The notes under the pieces: generated by a model
The model's database searches: none
What the model was told of the DNA's origin: nothing
Seen by the model: the letters and a program-made list of their open reading frames with translations, nothing else
Assembly (NCBI RefSeq): GCF_019455385.1
Contig: NZ_JACOFR010000010.1
Span: forward strand, 1-64,000
Source: Bradyrhizobium sp. BR 10289
GTDB taxonomy: Bacteria; Pseudomonadota; Alphaproteobacteria; Rhizobiales; Xanthobacteraceae
Direction of reading: 5' to 3'
Length of the DNA: 64,000 nucleotides
Part shown: positions 17,326 to 25,239 of the stretch, in pieces
Position numbering within the stretch: the first letter of the stretch is position 1
Layout of the letters: each line of letters starts with the position of its first letter
Translations under genes and position numbers: made by a program

Positions 17326-18836
17326 GTTTCCCCCGCCCTGAGCAGCTGCGCCGCGTCTCCGACCAGCGCAGGTATACCGCTCAGGACACCCTGGAAGTTG
17401 GTCAGTGGGCCGCCCAATGTGAGGCCGCGTCGATCGATCAGGAACTCCCGGATCGTGTCCTCATGGGGCCCGGTGCGCTTCTTGACGACCGACATCGCCC
17501 GGCGCACGCGACCGACCGCCTCGAAATAGCGCAGCAGGATCACCGTGTCCGCCAGATAGGTGACGTCCACCGGAACGCGCATGTCGCCGACGAGCCCGTG
17601 CTGCGCGACGGTCAGGAATGTCGTGGCGCCCTGGCGGTTCAAATATTGCAGGAGTTCGTGCATGTGAAGGACCAGCGCCTGCTCGCCGGGCATGGCGGCC
17701 TGGAAGCCGTTGAGGCTGTCGATGACCACCGTCTGGGCGCCGTGAAGCTCGACGCAGCGGCGCACGCGCGCGGAGAACTCGCCGGGCGTCAGCTCGGCGG
17801 CGTCGATTTGCTCGATGACCAGTTGGTCGGCGTCGACCAGCGCCTGAAGATTGATGTCGAGGCCTTTCGCGCGCTCGAACAGCACACCCAGCTCCTCGTC
17901 GAAGACGAACATGGCGGCGCGCTCGCCGCGATGTGCGGCCCCCTGGACGAAGCTGAGCGCAAGCAGCGATTTGCCCGCTCCCGTCGGACCGAGGATGAGA
18001 ACGCTCGTGCCACGCTCGATTCCTCCGCCGAGGAGGGCATCCAGTTCGCCGGATTCGGTCGTGAGAAGGTCACGCGTGTAATCCGCCTTGTGCTCGGCCG
18101 AGACGAGCCGCGGGAAGACCTGCACGCCGCCTTTCGCGATGGCAAAGTCGTGGAAGCCGCCACGAAAAGGCCGCCCGCGATATTTGATCACGCGCATCCG
18201 CCGCCGCTCCGCGCCATATTCGGGCGCGGTTTCCTCCAGGCGGATCACGCCGTGAGCGACGGAATGCACCGTCTTGTCATTCAGATCGGTGGTGAGATCG
18301 TCGAGCAGAAGAACGGTCGCGTCGAGTCCCGCAAAATAGTGCTTCAGGCTCAGGATCTGCCGCCGGTAGCGCAGCGAACTCTGCGCGAGCAGCCTGATCT
18401 CCGAGAGGCTGTCGAGCACGAGCCTTTGCGGCTTCATGCGCTCGACCCTCTCGAAGATACGCTTCGTCGTCTCGCCGAGCTCCAGATCGGAGGAATAAAG
18501 CAGGCTCTGCTGCTGGTCCTCGTCGAGCAGGTTCTCTGGCGGGATGAGCTCGAAGACCTCGACGCCCGACAAATCCCACCCGTGGGAGGTCGCGCCGTCG
18601 CGGAGCTCGGCCTCGCTCTCGGACAGGGTGATGTAAAGGCAGCGTTCGCCGGCCGCGGCTCCCGCGATCAGGAACTGGGTCGCAACTGTCGTCTTACCGG
18701 TACCTGGCGCACCTTCGAGCAGGAATGCGCGCCCGCGCTGAAATCCGCCACCGAGGACGTCATCCAGCCCCTCGATGCCTGTGCTTGCCTGGCGCTCGAC
18801 CCGTTGTGACACGCTGTTGTCCTTCACCCTTGTCAT
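17322..18836 (-). CDS. KaiC-like double-domain RecA-type ATPase
   Basis: 504 residues with two tandem KaiC domains. P-loops are EGAPGTGKTT (41-50) and LGPTGAGKS (282-290). The second domain has the acidic pair EE in VFDEELG; the first has SESE where KaiC usually has paired glutamates. By hand alignment, KaiC autophosphorylation residues S431/T432 correspond to T426/Y427 (in DVTYLADT). The ATG at 18836 gives a start just before the first ATPase domain; the in-frame extension to 19028 is rejected. No kaiA or kaiB is nearby. Its stop overlaps the kinase start. A timing or signalling role through the kinase is inferred. Confidence 0.9.
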   Translation of the reverse strand: MTRVKDNSVSQRVERQASTGIEGLDDVLGGGFQRGRAFLLEGAPGTGKTTVATQFLIAGAAAGERCLYITLSESEAELRDGATSHGWDLSGVEVFELIPPENLLDEDQQQSLLYSSDLELGETTKRIFERVERMKPQRLVLDSLSEIRLLAQSSLRYRRQILSLKHYFAGLDATVLLLDDLTTDLNDKTVHSVAHGVIRLEETAPEYGAERRRMRVIKYRGRPFRGGFHDFAIAKGGVQVFPRLVSAEHKADYTRDLLTTESGELDALLGGGIERGTSVLILGPTGAGKSLLALSFVQGAAHRGERAAMFVFDEELGVLFERAKGLDINLQALVDADQLVIEQIDAAELTPGEFSARVRRCVELHGAQTVVIDSLNGFQAAMPGEQALVLHMHELLQYLNRQGATTFLTVAQHGLVGDMRVPVDVTYLADTVILLRYFEAVGRVRRAMSVVKKRTGPHEDTIREFLIDRRGLTLGGPLTNFQGVLSGIPALVGDAAQLLRAGET

Positions 18837-19285
18837 GCATTCGCCGCCCGCGAGCGAGCGGACTGGTCGGCAGGAATGGAGCGGCTGGCGCAAAGCACCC
18901 CCGCGGTGGCGGAATTGGTCGTCAATTGGGAAGGTCGGCGAACGAGCTCGCCCCCCGAAGGAACAAACGCCTACGCCCCAAGCTGGGTTCCCGCGCCACG
19001 TAGCCGGGAACCACCTACCAGCGAGCAATTAGACCTCGGGTGCTGGCGAACCGATTCGAATCCGGCGGGGGGCGCCCGACGCAAGCTGATGTTGAGGATC
19101 GCCCATCTGTTTCGGTCAAATGGTGTTCCGCGTCGAGCCAGTCCGAACTGGGCCGACAACCCGGGAATTGCCGGGAAACTGCAAAAGGCTCCGATGATCT
19201 CCATCGCTTTGATTTAGATCAATCCGTCGGTGGCTTATCCGCGCCGTGGTGATTGGGGGGCGAATTGACAGGCTTGGAGCTTGCC
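18837..19285. other. 449-bp intergenic region between kaiC-like gene and Spy-like gene
   Basis: No credible protein gene. It must contain the promoter of the leftward kaiC-kinase operon and that of the rightward Spy-like gene, including the FixK-type palindrome at 19209. Two tRNA-like fragments (near 18903 and 19054) were examined and do not form a tRNA. Confidence 0.6.
19209..19222 (+). promoter_or_regulatory. FNR/FixK box TTGAT-TTAG-ATCAA
   Basis: A perfect inverted repeat identical to the FNR/FixK consensus TTGAT-N4-ATCAA. It is centred about 70 bp upstream of the ATG at 19286, a normal position for oxygen-responsive activation by FixK2 or FnrN. It may control the Spy-like and Gly-rich genes that follow. 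Confidence 0.75.
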
Positions 19286-19795
19286 ATGGACAAGAAAGCA
19301 GTTCTCATAGGCATCGCCGTTCTGATGACGACACCGTCTCTCTCCTCCGCCACGGAAACCTCTTCTACGGTGGGCGCAGGCCGAGCCAGCGCCTCAGACC
19401 TGAAGAGCCTCACGGACATGCGCGTCGGCATCATCAAAGCTGCCTTGCAATTGACTCCCGATCAGGAAAAGCTTTGGCCGGCGGTTGAAGATGCCATCCG
19501 GAATAGGGCGAAGAACCGTCAAGCTCGGCTGGAACGGATAGCCGAGCTGCACGATGATGCCACGGATCCTCTGCACGCAACCAATCCGGTTGAACTCATG
19601 CAACGCAGAGGTGATCGTCTCGTTCAGCGCGGAACGGATCTCAAGAAGCTCGCTGAGGCCTGGGAGCCTCTCTACAAAACATTGAACGAAGACCAGAAGA
19701 GGAGAATGTCCTTTGCATCCTATGTCGTGATGCGGGGCATGCGGGATGCAATCGAGCACAGTCTCGAGAGCGAAAACGAAGACGATGACGATTAG
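19286..19795 (+). CDS. Spy/CpxP-like periplasmic protein (LTxxQ motif)
   Basis: A 169-residue protein with an N-terminal signal peptide (MDKKAVLIGIAVLMTTPSLSSA) and a helical, charged body. The LTxxQ motif appears as LQLTPDQEKLW, with a second degenerate copy LNEDQKRRM, as in Spy/CpxP periplasmic chaperones. The tail is highly acidic (ESENEDDDD). The ATG at 19286 is preceded by GGAG. A perfect FixK-type palindrome upstream suggests induction at low oxygen. Probably co-transcribed with the Gly-rich gene 19 bp downstream. Confidence 0.82.
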   Translation: MDKKAVLIGIAVLMTTPSLSSATETSSTVGAGRASASDLKSLTDMRVGIIKAALQLTPDQEKLWPAVEDAIRNRAKNRQARLERIAELHDDATDPLHATNPVELMQRRGDRLVQRGTDLKKLAEAWEPLYKTLNEDQKRRMSFASYVVMRGMRDAIEHSLESENEDDDD

Positions 19796-19814
19796 GCCAG
19801 ACAGGAGGTGCATC

Positions 19815-20309
19815 ATGCTGCGATACATTCTTGCCTTCGTGGCGGCATTCGTTCTGTTCACTGCGACTTTGATTCCCGACGACGCGTTGGCCCGGCGCGG
19901 CGGTGGCGGTTATCGCGGGGGTGGCGGCATGCGGGCTGGAGGCTTTCATGGAGGAGGCATGCGCGTGGCCCATGTTCGCACTGGTCGCGTGCATTCCGGT
20001 CGTATCCATGGTGGTCACGGCTATCGCGTCGCGGGAGGTCCAAGACCGGCGCATCCGATAGCAGGTCGTCCGGGACGCCCCGGCTATCCAAATCGTCCGA
20101 TCGCGGGCCGTCCCGGTCGGCCGATCGCGGGTTATCCCGGCTATGGAGGTGGCTACTATCGTCCGGGCTGGGGATATGGTGCGGCCGCGGTGGGGGCTGC
20201 CGCCGCCGCGGGAGCCTACGGCTATTATAACAATTACTACGGCAGTGGCTGCTACTACGACACCTACGGCAACTACGTCTGCCCAGGTCAATACCCCTAT
20301 TCCTATTGA
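19815..20309 (+). CDS. Secreted Gly/Arg/Tyr-rich protein of unknown function
   Basis: A 164-residue protein with a signal peptide (MLRYILAFVAAFVLFTATLI, cleavage likely after ALA) and a low-complexity mature part: RRGGGGYRGGGG, repeated IAGRPGRP units, then a Tyr/Gly-rich end with two cysteines. The ATG at 19815 has an excellent AGGAGGTG 5 bp upstream, which decides the start against the longer opening from 19746. No enzyme family is recognised; similar short Gly-rich exported proteins are common in Bradyrhizobium. It follows the Spy-like gene closely. Confidence 0.75.
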   Translation: MLRYILAFVAAFVLFTATLIPDDALARRGGGGYRGGGGMRAGGFHGGGMRVAHVRTGRVHSGRIHGGHGYRVAGGPRPAHPIAGRPGRPGYPNRPIAGRPGRPIAGYPGYGGGYYRPGWGYGAAAVGAAAAAGAYGYYNNYYGSGCYYDTYGNYVCPGQYPYSY

Positions 20310-20537
20310 CGTGGGGCTGCTGCGAACGGCGGTCGTCAGGCCGCCGCTTGCAGCAAAAGCGACCGGTGCGCTTCAAGCCACGATTCACGGCACCTCGCTG
20401 AACTTTCGACCGGCGAGGATCGGGCGTCCTCGCGAGCGCATCAGGTCGCCATTGCACGGTGGCCCATCTGTCCTCGTCCTCGCGGCGAGGGAGGACGCGC
20501 GGATCATCTTGACTAAAAACGTCGGAAAAATCTTGTC

Positions 20538-20551
20538 TTGATCCATCTCAA
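20538..20551 (+). promoter_or_regulatory. FixK2-type box TTGA-TCCATC-TCAA
   Basis: Matches the FixK2 consensus TTG(A/C)-N6-(T/G)CAA with perfect outer half-sites. It is centred about 70 bp upstream of the glycosyltransferase ATG, the same spacing as the box at 19209. The rest of the 20310-20613 gap has no credible gene. Confidence 0.55.
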
Positions 20552-20613
20552 GGCCTGTGCAGCCCACCGACCTATCTCTTGCCGGCCTTGGTCAGCCTTT
20601 TGTGGGAGGCTCC

Positions 20614-21867
20614 ATGTTCGAGATGTTGCAGCTCGTCGCGAGGAGCGACCCATTGCAGCTTTTTCTTGCAGTGCTGATCTTCGATATTCCCCGCTTCACG
20701 CTTTCTTTGCTCTCGCTCGCGCTCTTTGGCATGCGCAGATCAATAACGGCCGATCCGCCTGCCAAACTTCCTGCGATCAGTGTCATCATTCCGACTTTCA
20801 ACGGCGGCTCCGGCCTCGAGCCGACGATTGCATCGCTGCGCCGGCAGACCCTGCCGCCGGCTGAAATCATCGTCGTGGACGACGGCTCGACCGATCAGAC
20901 ACGTGCTATCGCGGAGCGGGCTCGCGCACGCGGGCTCGTCGACATGGTGATCTGTCACGGTACGCGCTGCGGCCGCAGCCCGGCGATCAATGCAGCTGCG
21001 CGATTTGCCCGCGGCGACCTCATCTTGACTGTCGATGCGGATACGGTGTTCGAGCCCACTGCGGTTGCTCGGCTTGCGGACGCATTTCGCGATCCCCGCG
21101 TCGGTGGGGCGAGTTGCAATATTGCCATCAGCAACGAACGCGACTCGCTCTGGACCGGGCTGCAAAGCGTCGAGTACCTGATGTCGATCAGCGCCGGCCG
21201 ATCGATCTTGGATGTCGTTGGTGCCATTGCTTGCCTGTCAGGCGCTTGCTCGATGTATCGTCGCGAGACTTTTCTGCGCAGCGGTGGCCTCGATGTCGGC
21301 CCCGGCGAGGACCTGGAGTACAGCTTGCGGCTGCGCCGCCTCGGCTATCTCATTCGCTTCGTGCCGGACGCCTGGGCTGAGACGGACGGTCCTGCAAGCA
21401 GCATAGGCTTGTTACGCCAACGTGCGCGATGGGATCGCGATGCGTTGAGAATCCGCTTCATGATGTATGACGAATTGAGCTTGTTTCATCCTCTGGAGCG
21501 CTTGCCCGACACGATGCAGCGGCTGGACTTCATCGTCTTTGATCTCGTCCCGACGCTGACATTGCCGTTCTACCTGATCTACGTCGTTCTGCTGTTTGGC
21601 CCAAACGCTGCCTCGTTTCTCGGCGCGATTTATGTTTTGCTGCTGTGGATATCGTTTTTCAACATGGCGCTCGCGTTCGTGATGTTCGGTCGGTCGATCG
21701 GCTTTTTCGCGCTCGGCACATCCTTGATCTTTCCATTCTATCAGGGCGTCTATTTGAAATGCGCCCGATTCTTTTCTTACTCGTCGGAGATCATATTCGC
21801 CACGTCGCGCCGAGATGACTTTGTGCCGCCGCGGGTTCGTCGAGCCCTCCTGAAAGATCGGGGCTGA
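20614..21867 (+). CDS. Membrane glycosyltransferase, family 2 (processive polysaccharide synthase type)
   Basis: A 417-residue integral membrane GT2 enzyme. An N-terminal helix precedes the catalytic domain (about 50-270), which has SVIIPTFNG, VVDDGSTD, the nucleotide-sugar motif TVDADTVF, the catalytic GEDLEY and the processive signature QRARW. Several helices close the protein. The ATG at 20614 has GGGAGG upstream; an in-frame GTG at 20557 is less likely. It is followed 9 bp later by a HlyD-like gene, a pairing used for exopolysaccharide or mixed-linkage glucan synthesis. The polymer is unknown. Confidence 0.85.
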   Translation: MFEMLQLVARSDPLQLFLAVLIFDIPRFTLSLLSLALFGMRRSITADPPAKLPAISVIIPTFNGGSGLEPTIASLRRQTLPPAEIIVVDDGSTDQTRAIAERARARGLVDMVICHGTRCGRSPAINAAARFARGDLILTVDADTVFEPTAVARLADAFRDPRVGGASCNIAISNERDSLWTGLQSVEYLMSISAGRSILDVVGAIACLSGACSMYRRETFLRSGGLDVGPGEDLEYSLRLRRLGYLIRFVPDAWAETDGPASSIGLLRQRARWDRDALRIRFMMYDELSLFHPLERLPDTMQRLDFIVFDLVPTLTLPFYLIYVVLLFGPNAASFLGAIYVLLLWISFFNMALAFVMFGRSIGFFALGTSLIFPFYQGVYLKCARFFSYSSEIIFATSRRDDFVPPRVRRALLKDRG

Positions 21868-21876
21868 GAGCGGATC

Positions 21877-22920
21877 ATGGACATCAACATCAAGCGTCTC
21901 GACCCGAGCGTGCCAGATCCAGTTGAAAGCCGCCGGCGTGCGGCGGGGCGGATGGTACGCTTCGCCTATGCGCTGATCGTGTTTGGCGTGCTCGCCTTCT
22001 TCGTCGTCTATTTCGGTGCGCCATTGGTATATCTCGGTGGGCCCGGCACCGTCACCTCGCCGCGCCAAATCGTGTCTTTGCCCTATACCGTACAGATCAC
22101 CAAAATGGATCTGGAGCCTGGGGCGGTCGTCAAGGCAGGGGAAGAGATCGCCGAGGTGGTTTCACCGGAGCAGGACAGCATCGTCGCGACCTATATGCGG
22201 GCGCTGGCCGACATCAATGGCCGCACCGCAGAGCTGCGTATCAAAGCCCGTATCGCCCAAGAATCGCTAAATGCAGCGCGCGCCTACCTGAACGTGACTG
22301 AAGAGGCGGCAAAGCAAGTTGACGCCATGTCTTCCGCCACGGTGACGTTCCGCATGGAAGTGTTGCGCGAGCGCGCCTCGGCCGGCAAAGCCGTGGTTTC
22401 CCATGAGGCGGAAGTAGCAGAATCAACAGTTCAGCTCGCCTCGCTGGATGACTTCATCGATCAACTTCGGGCTCGCCTGAACGACGTGCAAAGCCACTTC
22501 GGGCAGGGCAAGGTCTTTGCGCCGGTGGCTGGCGTCGTATCGACCGGCATCGCGCATGTCGGACAGTCCCTGACGGCGGGCGCTTCGATCGCCGAAATCC
22601 TGGACCCAACCGACACCTTTGTTGACTGGTATATTCCGAACGAGCGTCTGATCGACCCTAAGGTGGGAAAAGATGTCTTCGTCGTGTTCGGTAACCGCCG
22701 CATACCGGGAAGGATCGCCCAGATACTGCCGGTCTCGGCCGTGTATGCCGGAACCCAAGTCCAGCTCCGGGATCGCCCCGCAACGCAGATCGCGCGCATC
22801 CGCTTTGATCCGGGCAAGTCTCCGCCGCCGCTCAACTCCACCGTTTATATTCACATGCATTACAGTGAGTTCGTTGCGCGGCTCGCTGGCATGCTTGTAG
22901 GTGTTTTCGGCCTTTACTGA
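21877..22920 (+). CDS. HlyD/membrane-fusion-type accessory protein for polysaccharide synthesis
   Basis: A 347-residue protein with one N-terminal membrane helix (about 28-50), then a biotinyl-lipoyl-like hairpin split by a coiled coil (about 110-200) and a beta-barrel half. GKVFAPVAGVVSTG is the typical second lipoyl half. Organisation matches HlyD/EmrA-type periplasmic adaptors and Alg44- or BgsB-like partners of polysaccharide synthases. No PilZ domain is visible. Directly follows the GT2 gene, probably in one operon. Confidence 0.82.
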   Translation: MDINIKRLDPSVPDPVESRRRAAGRMVRFAYALIVFGVLAFFVVYFGAPLVYLGGPGTVTSPRQIVSLPYTVQITKMDLEPGAVVKAGEEIAEVVSPEQDSIVATYMRALADINGRTAELRIKARIAQESLNAARAYLNVTEEAAKQVDAMSSATVTFRMEVLRERASAGKAVVSHEAEVAESTVQLASLDDFIDQLRARLNDVQSHFGQGKVFAPVAGVVSTGIAHVGQSLTAGASIAEILDPTDTFVDWYIPNERLIDPKVGKDVFVVFGNRRIPGRIAQILPVSAVYAGTQVQLRDRPATQIARIRFDPGKSPPPLNSTVYIHMHYSEFVARLAGMLVGVFGLY

Positions 22921-22949
22921 GACTGCAACTGCGATCTGAATTCCAAAGC

Positions 22950-23207
22950 ATGCAAGTCGAGGACCAGGATACGATATGTCCAATCTGCGGCTCCGAGGGC
23001 TTGCAGCGCTTCCCGATTGTTCACCACATGATCTGCGCTTACGTCGGCCCGGATTACGACTTCGATCGTCCGGACGACGCCGCGTATTCCTGCCCCAAAT
23101 GCAACCGGGCAATCGTATCCGATGATCCTGCGTGTGAAATCGTCGGATTGAGTGCGCGCTGCCTGCGTTGCGGCGGCGAGATGGTCGTCTCACCTTCATT
23201 GCGATAG
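22950..23207 (+). CDS. Small zinc-ribbon protein resembling the TackOD1 domain
   Basis: 85 residues with three CxxC pairs (CPIC, CPKC, CLRC) plus a further Cys in HHMICAYVGPDYDF. The HH..C.YVGP..DF segment followed by CPKC resembles the TackOD1 metal-binding output domain usually fused to signalling proteins; here it stands alone. It lies 29 bp after the HlyD-like gene, so a link to polysaccharide control is possible. The assignment is from memory of the motif pattern. A possible opposite-strand gene overlaps its 3' end. Confidence 0.65.
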   Translation: MQVEDQDTICPICGSEGLQRFPIVHHMICAYVGPDYDFDRPDDAAYSCPKCNRAIVSDDPACEIVGLSARCLRCGGEMVVSPSLR

Positions 23208-23350
23208 CCGTTGGCCAGGGCGTCCAATGCGATTCGGGCGTGACGGGCCGCATCCGGATGATGCAGTCGCTCGATTTCCTCGATGGCCCAAGTCAGATAC
23301 TGCACAGCAGCGTCGGGCGGGTTTTCGACCTTGCTCTCATCTCGCTTCAT
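23054..23350 (-). CDS. Possible small helical protein overlapping the zinc-ribbon gene
   Basis: 98 residues. The first half (AAVQYLTWAIEEIERLHHPD followed by ARHARIALDAL) reads like a genuine amphipathic helical protein, and the ATG is preceded by AGG at suitable distance. The second half is antisense to the zinc-ribbon gene and looks low quality (RRQRALNPTISHAGSS). Either a real small gene whose 3' end overlaps its neighbour, or a gene remnant. No family recognised. Confidence 0.4.
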   Translation of the reverse strand: MKRDESKVENPPDAAVQYLTWAIEEIERLHHPDAARHARIALDALANGYRNEGETTISPPQRRQRALNPTISHAGSSDTIARLHLGQEYAASSGRSKS

Positions 23351-23382
23351 TTTCGAACCTGAGACAGCAGAGTTAGGAGCAG

Positions 23383-23799
23383 TTAAATGCGCAAATTTGA
23401 CGTATTTGCCCCTGCGAGTTGGCGGACGGCGTCAAATGAATCGATGATGGCGCGATAGTCGACGATACGATCTTCGCGGAGCCGCAGAAAATGTGCTGCC
23501 AGGAATGTTGCGGATTTTCTGGTTGCACGTTCTCTCACGTTCACGACGACGGTTAACGCTGCTTGATCATCGTCTACGACGACCGTGATCGGCCAGAAAG
23601 CGATGACCTCGAGCTTTTCATGCACTTGCGAAAGAGCATTCAATATTTCGCGCCGCCCCCGCCGCCGCCCCAGGTAGGGAAATATGTCCTGTGGCGCGTG
23701 GCTGAGGAAGTCGATGTCCTCATCGAGCAGTGGCGAAACTCTGTCGAGCCGGCCGCTGGCAAAATCCTCGTAGACTGTGCGAATGCGGTTGGAATCCAT
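23383..23799 (-). CDS. SnoaL-like/NTF2-fold protein
   Basis: 138 residues. Pattern IRTVYEDFASGRLDRVSPLL...DEDIDFLSH...FPYLGRRRGRREI...HFLRLREDRIVDYRAIIDSFDAVRQL is typical of the SnoaL-like branch of the NTF2 fold, small ligand-binding or isomerase-like proteins. No signal peptide. No catalytic assignment can be made. It stands alone on the minus strand next to a repeat-rich stretch. Confidence 0.78.
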   Translation of the reverse strand: MDSNRIRTVYEDFASGRLDRVSPLLDEDIDFLSHAPQDIFPYLGRRRGRREILNALSQVHEKLEVIAFWPITVVVDDDQAALTVVVNVRERATRKSATFLAAHFLRLREDRIVDYRAIIDSFDAVRQLAGANTSNLRI

Positions 23800-24636
23800 C
23801 GCTGCAACACGGTTGAGGCCCGCTGACTACCGAAAGATAGCGCACCGGGTTTCTACCACAAGAGGTATTTGGATGGCGGAACCCCGTGAGTGTTGCGTAT
23901 AACTTTTGTTAAGCGGCATTCCTGCCAAACCGAAATGGCCCGCGCTCGAGCCACGACGCACCACGCCGGCTCAAGTCAGAACCCATTGTGCAGCCGCTAA
24001 GGTCGAGGGAGTGTTCGGGTACAAGCCCTTGTGTTGCCCGACGGGCAAAACACTCCACTGCCAGGTCAACTGCAACCGCAGAAAATATTCCACTTTACCG
24101 AAATTCGGAAATGTCGTATCTATTGCGGCAACTCGGCCCATGGAAGAGGGCGTATCGCGATCGTCACGAAACGCGGGCTGGGGGGCGGTGGACGTGGGTC
24201 ACATCGGCGCAAAGGGTTTTGCAGGGCGGGCAACCGTGAGCAGGATACCTCGCGCACACGACCGGTGCGATCTCGCGTACGGCAAAATCGTGTGGTCCTG
24301 GCGCCCGGGGTCTGTGCGCCAAGTCTTGTGGTGATGCGGCGGCCCTACCGGGCACGCGCATCAGTCATCGGCAAGGCGACGGGGGCAATAGTGCAACGCT
24401 CCCCGGGGAGAGCACGACATAAGCCGTAAAACCACTGCGCAGGGAAGGCCGGATGTTGAGGCCACACCTGTATGCCGCTGTGCAAATTCTCGTTGCTACC
24501 TACCGCACAGTGGACCGTGGGTGCCCGGCCGGCACTCGGTCTTCCCTGCGCCCTTTTCCAATTGGGGCGATGCGACAGCAAAGCTCGGGCGATGAGCCGC
24601 GAGGCTGCGAAGGTGTGTCTGCCGCTACGCAGAAGG
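23800..24636. repeat. Gene-poor stretch; 24165-24600 resembles a dispersed Bradyrhizobium repeat
   Basis: Open frames exist but none has a convincing start, codon pattern or family match. The part at about 24165-24600 (frame fragments such as WGAVDVGHIGAKGFAG, and the DNA CACTGCGCAGGGAAGGCCGG) is familiar to me as a multicopy intergenic sequence often mis-annotated as hypothetical proteins in Bradyrhizobium. That recollection could not be checked here. Nothing recognised in 23800-24160. Confidence 0.45.
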
Positions 24637-24740
24637 TGTCATCGCCCGGCTCGACCGGGCGATCCAGTACTCCGAGACAGTTATGGTTCAACCGAGAAGC
24701 CGCGGCGTACTGGATTCCCCGCCTTCGCGGGGAATGACAG
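24637..24740. repeat. Palindromic repeat, cgggcgatccagtact / gtactggattcccc type
   Basis: GTGTCATCGCCCGGCTCGACCGGGCGATCCAGTACTCCG faces GCGGCGTACTGGATTCCCCGCCTTCGCGGGGAATGACAG, forming two terminal hairpins joined by a GATCCAGTAC/GTACTGGATTC stem. First of three different palindromic elements in a row. Confidence 0.7.
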
Positions 24741-24773
24741 TAGTATTTGGAGGACGAGTTGTCACCACACACT

Positions 24774-24885
24774 CCGTCATTGCGAGCGCAGCGAAGCAAG
24801 CCAGAGTCTTTCGGCGGAGGGATTCTGGATTGCTTCCGCCTTCGCCAAGGCTACGGCGGACGAGCCGCTGCGCTCGCAATGACGG
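24774..24885. repeat. Palindromic repeat, cgtcattgcgagcgcagcg type
   Basis: CGTCATTGCGAGCGCAGCG at the left end is matched by CGCTGCGCTCGCAATGACG at the right end, with an inner GATTCTGGATTGCTTC segment. A well-formed hairpin element; the sequence style is common between genes in Bradyrhizobium. Confidence 0.75.
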
Positions 24886-24910
24886 TGGAGGGAGTTGCGC
24901 GAAAACTCAG

Positions 24911-25054
24911 GTCTCGTGCCCCGGACGCAGCGCAGCGCTCCTTCAGCGGTGCGCTGCAGAGCCGGGGCCCATCTCTCAGCAAGCCCTGCGGCCTCCTGGG
25001 TCCCGGCTCTGCGCAGCAACGCGAAGGGCGTTGCAGCGCGTCCGGGACACGAGA
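24911..25054. repeat. Palindromic repeat, tctcgtgccccggacgc / gcgtccgggacacgaga type
   Basis: TCTCGTGCCCCGGACGC at the left is inverted as GCGTCCGGGACACGAGA at the right; an inner CTGCAGAGCCGGGGCCCA / GGGTCCCGGCTCTGCGCAG pair also matches. Third consecutive palindromic element in this gap. Confidence 0.75.
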
Positions 25055-25114
25055 GCCGACGAGAGACGAGTTTGGAGGGAGCGCTTACCGAAGACGCACC
25101 ACACCCTAGACATG

Positions 25115-25145
25115 AGAAAGCGCCCGTGGGGGGCGGGCGCTTTCT
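25115..25145 (-). terminator. Strong hairpin downstream of the 66-residue gene
   Basis: AGAAAGCGCCCG (25115-25126) pairs perfectly with CGGGCGCTTTCT (25134-25145), a 12-bp stem with a 7-nt loop. It lies about 95 bp past the stop of the leftward gene at 25240. No long T-run follows, so termination is likely but not proven. Confidence 0.6.
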
Positions 25146-25239
25146 GTAGTCGACTTGGGGTTGGGGTCGTCTACATATCCACGTGGCGACTTTGGGGGGC
25201 TGGTAAAGAGCCGCGTGAATTCCTGAAACTCATGTCTCC

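Noticed and set aside
17322..19028. N-terminally extended KaiC-like protein starting at 19028
   Set aside because: The extra 64 residues are of low quality and are not expected in the family; the start at 18836 gives a normal domain boundary.
18900..19070. tRNA-like pieces: GGTGGCGGAATTGGT near 18903 and a T-loop-like ATTCGAATCC near 19056
   Set aside because: They are about 150 bp apart, too far for tRNA-Leu or tRNA-Ser, and no acceptor stem or anticodon arm can be drawn.
23906..24334. 142-residue open frame in the repeat-rich gap
   Set aside because: Composition and fragments look like translated intergenic repeat; no start signal.
24637..25054. Possible CRISPR array or insertion-sequence ends
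   Set aside because: The repeats are palindromes of three unrelated kinds, not direct repeats with spacers, and no transposase or cas gene is nearby.
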